64,000 nt of DNA from positions 1,116,001-1,180,000 of the forward strand of contig JAFCMP010000334.1 in the NCBI GenBank assembly GCA_017506865.1, in the 5' to 3' direction. Under the pieces are notes generated by a model that ran no database searches, was not told the DNA's origin, and saw only the letters and a list, made by a program, of their open reading frames with translations. The position numbers and the translations under genes were made by a program. This document shows, in pieces, positions 56,296-64,000 of the stretch; the first letter of the stretch is position 1; each line of letters starts with the position of its first letter. The DNA is from Tribonema minus (lineage: Eukaryota > Sar > Xanthophyceae > Tribonematales > Tribonemataceae).

Positions 56296-58066
56296 GGAGG
56301 GGCGGCGTTTGAGGCGTTTGCGGCGGCGGCGGCGGCGGCAGTGTTATGAGCGCTGCTGCGGAGCGTCGACATGCGGGAGAAGCGCCCGTGGCGGCAGTGG
56401 CGGCGGCGGCGGCAGCAGCGGCGGCGGCATCAGTGGCTGCTGCGGTGGTGGCGGCGGAGGCAGCGACTGCAGCAGCAGAAGCGCGCTGCCCGGCGGCGAC
56501 ACTCTTCTTGTAGACAAGGATGGCGGGAGGTGCAGAGCGCACTGTTTGCTTGGGTTTCAGCAAGCCCAGGGGTATTTGTGTTCTCGACGAAGAGAAACCT
56601 GGACGAAGATACACCGACTTATGCGACTACAGAGTCTGCGGCACGGGGGCCTGATGAGAGGGGGGAGGGGGGCTTTGCCGCAGCAGTCACAATTCTCAGC
56701 TGCACCACCTGCACGCCCCCCCCCCCCCCCCCGCCCCCATGCCTTTTCAGTACATCACCAGGTGCCAAGGGCACTCGACACGCGGGAGGCGGCGGTTCGC
56801 GCCTCACTGTAAGCTTTTATGCATAGTTGTAGGGCGAGGTTCCAGATTTACACCAGAGAGCGCAGAGCCCTGCATGTGGCAGCGCTCCGCTCCTGGATGC
56901 CGCAGCGGTACAGCCCTTTTCTCCACGTGCCCCCTTCCCCGCCCCCCCCCCCCACGCGCAGCAAAAGCTGCTGCCCCCCCCACCTTTTTGAAGCAGCCCA
57001 GTGACAGCGAGGCTGGCCACACTGCTCATCCCATAGGTAAGTATGTATCTAGAGCCATGTTCAGGTATGCCACATCAGGGTCTACAGCTCAGCACAAATA
57101 CGCACACTTTCGCCGGAGCTCCACTTCTCATTTCACCAACCAGTGTTTGCTGCTGTTAATCATGACACTGCAGCAACTTGCACGTGATTGTGTTTGACAG
57201 TGTGATCGGTCTATGCCGTGTGCAGTCATCAGAACGCATCACCAAATGCCAGGCTCGAATGACAATGTGAGTGTAGATGGCGACAGGCAAAGCTTTAGGG
57301 TTAGGGTTACCCAGGGTTTAGGGTTGCCCTAACCCTAATCCTAAAGGCCATTGCACACTGAGCAGCGCTGCGACGCAACGCCAGCTGGCGGGTGCAACTC
57401 CGCATGATGCCCTTACCAGCAGCGTCTGAGTTGCTACCTAGTAGGTGCTGCAGGTGTGTCTCTTGTGCGAGACTGGTCGGGGTGACGTGCCTGCTCTGTG
57501 CCGGTGGAGGCGTCCACCACAGCCGTTTCTTGATCCCTGCTGCTCGAGGCCACATGCTCAGTGCGCACCTGCTCAGTGCGCGATCACGTGGCGCCTCTTG
57601 CGCTCGTCTCGGACCGGCTGGGTACGCTTTTGAGGTGTGCTTCAAGCCGCCTGCGGAAGCTGGGCGAGCCTCCCTGTGCTGGCCACAGTCGTTTTGTTGA
57701 GCACTGAGGGCTTTCGCATACATATATACCTACGCATTATGAAGTGCGCCATGTCGCAATGGCCCGCGCAAGCTCACGGCGCGCGGACGGCGGGCGGTGC
57801 GTGCGGCGCGTTTGACGTCGCGCGTGCACAGCAGAAGCGGAGGCGCGCATGGACAGCGCAGAGGTATGGCATGCGGGCGCATTACGAGCTATCAGTGCTC
57901 AGCGAACGCAGCAGGCAGAGAGGACAGCGCACGCGACGCGACGGCACACTCACGCATCCGCACATTTTATTTGGGGGACGGACAGCAGGGGGGGGGGGAC
58001 AAAAAAACTACATGCACACAGAGAGGCGCACGGCACGCCCGGGGAGGGGGCGCGCACGCGCGCGCG
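56296..58066. other. Intergenic between convergent lipoxygenase and syntaxin genes
   Basis: No supported gene. GGC/GCA codon-like runs (56320-56480), a C run at 56711-56732, another at 56940-56953, and a head-to-head TTAGGG/CCCTAA cluster at 57295-57345. Both flanking genes end here. Confidence 0.45.
57295..57345. repeat. Second head-to-head TTAGGG/CCCTAA cluster
   Basis: TTAGGGTTAGGGTTAC...TTTAGGGTTGCCCTAACCCTAATCCTAA: telomere-like repeats in both orientations within 50 bp, outside any gene. Confidence 0.9.
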
Positions 58067-61000
58067 CTACTTGCCCGCCTTGAAAACGATGATAATGATG
58101 ATGATGACGGCGATGACGGCCATGATGATGCCTATCATGCAGCACTGCCGCTTGCGCACTTGCTTGGCCTTGGCGATGGCGTCCTGGGAAGGGGGGGGGG
58201 GGGGGGCACAGGGGCGGAGAGGATGAGAAATTGCAACTGCCACACACGCCATTCGATCATGCGCCCACCAGGGCACGAGCCAAATGCATAAACGATTAGA
58301 GCAGTGCGCACTGCTGAAAGAGTTCTGAATCACGGCGAGCATTGCTGCCGGCTGCACAAGCAGCGGGCGATGGAACGCGCCTGGTCCAACCCTAACCCTA
58401 ACCCTAACCCTAACCCCTACCCCGATTGGCGGAGCGCCCCTGGCAGCGACGCTGAGCCAGCTGTGACAATATACTTGAAGTACGACATGTGCGGACGCTG
58501 TGCGTGGCAGGAACTGCAAGAGCGTTGCATGGACGCGCGCTTGCTGAGGGACATGCTCTAACGGGGGCAGGTATGCATCCTCAGGAATGGGTTTGGATTA
58601 GGATCAGGGCAGAACGCAGCGCGCGTAGCTCCCATGTACGTCGTGCGTGGCCAGCTACAATGGACTCCGGAGCGCGTGCAAATCGTACGAGGTCCCTTCG
58701 CACGCACGCGCGCATGCACGCACGCACGCAGGCACGCACGCACGCACACGCAACTTGCGCGACCGCGCAACGCACGCCGCATGGCGCAACACCCGCGCCG
58801 CGACGGGCCCCCATAGCCATTGCCATCGACGCTGCAGTGGTCCACATTGAGCAGCAGCACTCAGCAGCAGCGCTCAGCACTGAATCGAGCAACGCCTCGC
58901 ACGCTGCGACCGAATGCGGCTTCACGGCCCACATGGCGCTCGCAGGCAAACTTCCTCGTCATCTGTGCAGATCCACTTGAAGTCACGGCGTACCTCCAGG
59001 CTGACGTTCCCTTGCCGCACGTAGTCCCCGGCTTGTTTGACCTGCCGCGTCGCGACAGCAGCGGACACGCGGCGTAGCAGTGCAGGACGAGCGAATAAGC
59101 AGAGGCGAGGGGGTTATGGCTCAACCCCGACCATAGCTGGGACCGCAAGACTAGCTGTAAGCCTAGCTATTGGAGCACATGGCATGGCAGCTACGCGCTG
59201 ATTGCCGGTGGCACACTGGACGGTTACGGCAGTTAAACCTCCGCTGGACAGACTACAGATACATTCACCTCTAGCAGCACATGACTGGCGTCGGTTCTTC
59301 TGTTGCGTTGGTCACCTCGACGTCTGCCTCTGGTGGTAGGCTATCGTCGCTACATTGCCTGCCCTGGGGGATGTGAGCGCCACAGAACATGCCAATCTTC
59401 AACTTCAAGTTATCACAGCAGCAGCAGGCCCAGAGCGTTGACGCTACACATGTAGCTGATATAAAAACTTCATGCGACCACGTGGCAGACAGGCGGCGCC
59501 CGCGATGTGAAGTAGTGTAATGAAGTGTACGGCGTTGAAGCCGCGCATGCATACAAGGCCAGACACCCAGGCACGTCAAGCGCCCCGCCCCCTGCGGCTC
59601 CCGTAAGCCTCAGCATATATATATATATATATATATAACATGTACACGCAAAACTCAATGCCAACGAGCATCTCCCCCTGCTGCTCCACCGGAAGCGTCA
59701 GGTCCATCAGCACGCGGTGACGTCCCTAATCCTGAGGTCAGGGTGGTTCCCCCCCAACCGCAGCGCGCCAGATACGCAGTAGCATTACGCCTCTCTTTAC
59801 AGAATACTAAAACTCAATTGGCGTCAAGTTGAAGTTCACCTGGAACTCGATGACGTCGAGCGTCTCGCCCTGCTGCTCCACCAGCAGCGCGAGGTCCATG
59901 AACATGCGGTGCAGCTCCAGGATGCTCGCCTCGAGGCGCCGCACGTCTTCGTACTGGTCCTGGACCTCCGCCAGCACTGCGCGCGCGGACGGAGGAAGGG
60001 GGCGCGTGCATCGCCGTCAGTCGCGCGCTTCAAATCGCGGGCAGATCACGCGCTTTACCAGTGAACAGTGCTGGCAGACTTGTCCCTGACGTGTGTTAGG
60101 GACGCCTGTACAACATTATCTATTGGGCCCGTCCATGCCAGCACTGCGTGCGCAGGGGGACAGGGGGCGCGCATTGCCGTCAGTCTTGAGACCAGAGCAG
60201 GTCCTAACCCTAACCCTAAGCCTAACCCTAATCCTAAGATCGTGCAACCCTAGTCCTAACCAGTATACATACCGTTGGCCTCCTCCATCGGGTCGCCGCC
60301 CTGCTGCATGATGGCCGTCGTGATGACGCGCCAGCTAACGCTAACCCTAACCGTGACCGTGACTTTGACCGCAACCTAGACTCTAGCCCTAGTCCTAACT
60401 CTGAATGCAATGCATACCGTTGGCCGCCCTAACCCTAACCTTACTTCTCTAACACACAGTATACATACCGTTGGCCACCTCGGCTGGAACGCCGCTCTGC
60501 TGCATGACGGCCGCCTCGAGCACGCGGCACCTGACCCTAACCCTGATCGTGGCCGTAACCCTAATCCTACCCTAGCCCAAACCCTGAATCTAACCCTAAC
60601 GACAACACATACCATTGGCCACCTCCACGGGGTCGCTGCTCTGCTGCATGACGGCCGCCTCGAGCACGCGCTTGACGCCCTCGTCCTGCTGTCGCCTCGC
60701 CGTAACCCTTACCTCACTTCTCTAACCCAACTTCTAATTGAAGCCCAAATTGTTACCCCCAAGCAGGATACATACCGTTGGCCACCTCGACCGGATCGCC
60801 GCTCTGCTGCATGACGGCCGCCTCGAGCACGCGCTTGACGCCGTCGTCCTGCTGGAAGACTGCCGCCATCTCGTCCTCCGTGACGGTCGGCTTGACGGCC
60901 TTGACGGCGCGCTCCGCCTTGCCCTTCACCTGCGACTTGTACCGGTTTTGCTTGTTCTGCGGTGGGGAGGCGGGGGGGGGGAGAAGCCCGGGGAAGGGGG

Positions 61001-62253
61001 GGGGGGGGGGGGGTGTCATCAGCGGGGGGGTTGGTCAGAGCCGGGGTGTCAGGCGTGATGTTGATTGGGGCGCGCGCGCACGCACGTGCGCTTCTGATGT
61101 CGTTCATTTACTGCCGTTGACCGTGTACCGCCTCTGCTCGCGCTGCAAGAGAGCACGTCCATGGGCGCGGGACAGAGAGCTGCATAGGACATGCCACCCG
61201 TGCTGTTGATTGCACTCTGGCCAAGGGTACAGAATGGTCTCGGCGCAGTCACCCCAACCCTGATTCTTACCCTAGCCCTAACCCACCTCACGCTCCTAAG
61301 CCACCTAACCTTGACTCCAACTCCCACCCTTGCCCTAACCCACACCTCAACCGTTCACCCCTGCGGAGGTGAGTAGTGGGAAGATGAGCAAATATGAACC
61401 CCCTTGCCTGTGCATAACCTCCCCCCCCTCCCTTCCCTCTCCAAGCGTTGTTCCAAGCGAGAGGCGCAGTGTGCGCACTCGAAACTGAAAGGCGCTCGCG
61501 AACTTGAAAGAGGACGCCTTGTACACCCTGGTTTCAGCCGTCGTCGCTTGCAGAACGCGTGACATCGCAGCGGGTGCGGAGCGCGCTGATTAACTGGGCG
61601 GACACTAGCCGCAATAGCCGACATCAGCGCGCGCATATGCATACCTCCATACCTGGCACTCCTTGGCGACATTGACGAACTTGCGCGTGAACGTCGTCTC
61701 AAGGTTTGCGCGCACGCGGATGTTGCCGTTGGTGCTGCGCTTCGGTTCGCACATGCATACCTACATACCTGATACTCCTTGGCGACGTCGACGAACTTGC
61801 GCGCGAACGTCGTCTCGAGGTTCGCGCGCACGCGGATGTTGGCGTTGGTGCTGCGCTTGGGGTCGCATATGCATACCTACATACCTGGTACTCCTTGGCA
61901 CACACCTGATACTCCTTGGCGACGTTGACGAACTTGCGTGAACGTCGTCTCAAGGTTCGCGCGCACGCGTATGTTGGCGTTGGTGCTGCGCCTGGCGTCG
62001 CATACGCATACCTACATACCCGTTACTCCTTGGCACGCACCTGATACTCCTTGGCGACGTCGACGAACTTGCGCGTGAAGGTCGTCTCGAGGTTGGCGCG
62101 CACGCGGATGTTGGCGTTGGTGCTGCGCTTGGGGTCGCGCTTGAGCGCCGCCGTCTCCGTGCGCAGGTCGTGCAGCAGCGTCTTGGCGTGCGAGACGTGC
62201 TTGTTCGTCTTGGCCAGGACCTCGGTGATCTTGTCCTTGGCGGTCTCGCCGCC
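58067..62253 (-). CDS. Qa-SNARE (syntaxin-like), 5' end not found
   Basis: Five exons on the minus strand, in phase: 62041-62253, 60776-60956, 59840-59976, 58994-59041, 58067-58183. The first recognised exon (GGETAKDKITEVLAKTNK...RKFVDVAKEYQ) covers the end of the Habc bundle, so at least one upstream exon is missing. The SNARE motif spans exons 3-5: LEASILELHRMFMDLALLVE, then QQGETLDVIEFQ with the zero-layer Gln, then VKQAGDYVRQGNVSLE. The last exon gives a dibasic/Cys juxtamembrane segment (RKRQCC) and an Ile-rich tail anchor (MIGIIMAVIAVIIIIIIVF) ending KAGK. Such t-SNAREs drive membrane fusion, typically at the plasma membrane for this sequence type. Introns are GT-AG; those after the first and second exons are packed with exon-edge copies. 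The 48-bp fourth exon is very small but fits the heptad phase exactly. Confidence 0.92.
58387..58418 (+). repeat. CCCTAA tract in syntaxin intron
   Basis: About five perfect CCCTAA units in the last intron of the syntaxin gene; on the gene's own strand this reads TTAGGG. Confidence 0.95.
58690..58752. repeat. CGCACGCA-type microsatellite
   Basis: Imperfect ACGC/GCAC repeats in the last syntaxin intron. Confidence 0.85.
59605..59745 (-). repeat. AT microsatellite and echo of syntaxin SNARE exon
   Basis: An AT run at 59611-59637 precedes a decayed minus-strand copy of the exon at 59840-59976: VLMDLTLPVEQQGEMLVGIE at about 59660-59720, matching FMDLALLVEQQGETLDVIE. It lies downstream of the true exon on the gene's strand. 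Confidence 0.8.
60120..60190 (-). repeat. Echo of acceptor region of syntaxin SNARE exon
   Basis: CCAGCACTGCGTGCGCAGGGGG...GGGGGCGCGCATTGCCGTCAGTC resembles 59971-60020, the acceptor and adjoining intron of the exon at 59840-59976. It lies upstream of that acceptor on the gene's strand. Confidence 0.65.
60190..60720 (-). repeat. Echoes of syntaxin exon 60776-60956 end, with CCCTAA tracts
   Basis: The exon end plus donor (plus strand CATACCGTTGGCCACCTCGACCGG...CTGCATGACGGCCGCCTCGAGCACGCGC, 60771-60840) is repeated at about 60263-60335, 60465-60526 and 60608-60680, with a short fragment at 60413-60427. The third keeps nearly 80 bp including TTGACGCC. Copies alternate with CCCTAA-type sequence, giving a period of 140-200 bp. 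All copies keep the GTATG donor on the gene's strand. Confidence 0.93.
61240..61365. repeat. Degenerate CCCTAA-like tract
   Basis: Loose CCCTAACCC and CTAACCCACCTCA-type repeats in a syntaxin intron, more decayed than those at 60190-60720. Confidence 0.75.
61645..62040 (-). repeat. Three echoes of syntaxin exon 62041-62253 end plus donor
   Basis: The plus-strand block CATACCTGATACTCCTTGGCGACGTCGACGAACTTGCGCG...CGCGCACGCGGATGTTGGCGTTGGTGCTGCGC occurs at about 61641-61745, 61757-61867 and 61875-61997 before the true exon edge at 62041. The copies encode VRANLETTFTRKFVDVAKEYQ with few changes. The spacing is about 113-170 bp. Confidence 0.95.
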
Positions 62254-64000
62254 CTGCGCGCGCGCGCCGTACGGTAGGTAGGTGTGTGCGTGGGTGAAAT
62301 TGCGTGTGCGTGTGGGTAGCGGAGGGTGTTAAGGCTGCATTACACGCTGCGTGATTTGCACGAGAAATGGCCTAGGATGACGAAACTCAAAAGCGTTGGA
62401 GCGACGTGCACGCATAGCAGACGGTGTTGAGGCTGTATTCGCACAGGAAGCAGTCCAGTACAGGAGAAGAAAAACGCTTTTAAAGCAAAGAAGTGTTACT
62501 TGAAGTAATTGCAGAAATAACCACCCTTTGATCTTGTCCCCAGTGACGGAAGCCGCGAGCAACATGGCATTGTGTCAGTTTCAACACGTCGGCACAGTAA
62601 ACATGCGTGATAAAGTAACGCGACGTACGCTGGCCAACACTGCAACTTCAAGTTATAACAGTGACGCGTGGCGTTTCTGCAAGCTCTCGCACCACCCCAT
62701 TCACGACACTTCAGCAGACTTCAAGTTCAAGGTACATAAGGCGGACTTAGGCACATTGCGCTCCGGCCTTTTCAAGACTTGAAGACGAGAAGTGAGGTAG
62801 GGCGATCCCACTCGACGCGCCTGCTTCACTTCAAGATCAACTCCGTCCGCGCCGTATCACCGCAACTCATCACTGGTCTCTTGCCGCGCGAGTGCTGATG
62901 CTGCTGCGCACGCAGCTGGCGCGCGCAGCAACAGAGGCGGCAGGCGGTCGCAGCTGCTAACTTTAACAGGGACGCAGCAACACGAGACAGTTGAAGTAGT
63001 CTGTCGGTCTCGTGTGCGCGCGGGGGCTGCGCGACCGCTGGACAGCGAGCGCGACATCAGCACCGCGTTGAGCGCTGGTGCCTATTGAAGAAGCAACTTC
63101 CAGCGTGGAGCGTCACAGGAAGCAACGCCGGCATGGAGCGTCACAGGCCAGGCAGCTGCGACTCTCGCTAGGGCGGCCCGTAGTGTACGTAAATTCAAGT
63201 GTCAACTTCAAGTCTGCTGTTGCGGGCTTCAGAAGCCTAAAGTACTTCAAGCGTTCACAGTGTGCCACGAGGCATAGCAAACCATGAAAGCGTCCGACCC
63301 GCTGCCCAACGCCACCAGCGGCCGGGGGCGGTGGTACTTCTCCCACAGAGACATGCGGTGCTATGGATGAGTAGTACTGCAGTACTATTGTGTTTGTCAG
63401 CAGCACTGTGTGAAGGCAAAACATGCGCGGTCTTACGAAGTGAAAATCTTGCGCGCATCCGCAGCGCCGAACGCTCACGGTAGGGTATGTAGGCACAACC
63501 CTCTGCTGGGACTGCGCGCGCCGCTGCGCTCTTGCCGCCATGCGTTGTTACAACAAACTTCTCGAGGGCATACGCTGGCGTGTGGGACCGCGCAGAGATA
63601 CTGAATCAATCGCGCAGTGCTCAGCTGCTAGACACCAACCTGCGGTCGCAGGCTCGCGGCCCGCCCCACCAATGAGAACGTCAACTGTTGAAGTCGAGAA
63701 CTTGACGTTGTGCAAAAAGGCTCGTCCTGGCTGCTGCTCGCGGCTGCCAGCCACAACTTCAACTTCATCATCTAGTCCTGACTTTGTGCTGTAGTTGGTT
63801 CGTTTTGCAGTCTCTTATACCTCTACACGGACAGATCTACCCTGGCGATGCAACGAGCTTGTACATCTGTGCCACACTGTTGTGTAATGAACGTTCATCG
63901 TCACGACCTTCTTTTTTAATTTAAAAAAGACGCTCATAAAGCATCTGCCCCACCGCCGGACGGCACTGATTACACTGCAATTGACTGCACTCACTGCCAG
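62254..64000. other. No supported gene; upstream side of syntaxin
   Basis: The missing first exon or exons of the syntaxin should lie here or beyond the window edge, but none could be recognised. ACTTCAA/TTGAAGT words are notably dense (for example 62497, 62645, 62716, 62827, 63203, 63210, 63243 and 63755). No long open frame has a recognisable domain. Confidence 0.4.

Noticed and set aside
62857-63063. First syntaxin exon candidate on the minus strand
   Set aside because: No helix pattern or motif of a syntaxin N-terminus; composition looks non-coding.

Overview
This is eukaryotic nuclear DNA. It has multi-exon genes with mostly GT-AG introns, long Ala/Gly/Gln codon runs, GC-rich exons in more mixed introns, and many interstitial TTAGGG/CCCTAA tracts. 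The four-exon light-harvesting gene has a short signal sequence ending in an Ala-Ala-Ala|Phe-Val-Pro junction, the plastid-entry signature of algae with a red-derived secondary plastid. A photosynthetic stramenopile (ochrophyte) is the most likely source; a haptophyte or cryptophyte is not excluded.

Layout. 824-1206 (-): last exon of an unrecognised gene plus a degenerate second copy of it. 4301-5200 (-): frame-broken ankyrin-type repeat gene. 6664-8819 (-): three-exon membrane fatty-acid-hydroxylase/sterol-desaturase-like enzyme. 9377-13474 (-): leucine-rich-repeat/coiled-coil protein. 15063-17633 (-): light-harvesting protein, divergent from 18157-29697 (+): ten-exon DHX34-like DExH helicase. 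31895-38332 (-): TPR/coiled-coil protein (possibly two genes), divergent from 38625-56295 (+): twelve-exon lipoxygenase with a signal peptide and all five iron ligands. 58067-62253 (-): Qa-SNARE/syntaxin, 5' end not found. These are unrelated housekeeping, photosynthetic and lipid genes; nothing suggests an operon or a gene cluster.

The striking feature is in the introns. In the helicase, lipoxygenase and syntaxin genes, most introns carry one to five degraded copies ('echoes') of the adjoining exon edge together with its splice site. Copies of an exon's 3' edge plus donor lie downstream of it; copies of an acceptor plus exon start lie upstream. Some are exact tandem arrays (117 bp and 141 bp, both multiples of three; 590 bp). 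Echoes are often separated by telomere-like tracts, a TTGAAGT/ACTTCAA word, or pure C runs that serve as polypyrimidine tracts. A dispersed repeat of about 200 bp occurs at least five times, three times inside introns. Two introns appear to use GC donors.

Exon coordinates were worked out by hand from reading frame, splice consensus and family similarity recalled from knowledge. No search, alignment program or transcript data was used.
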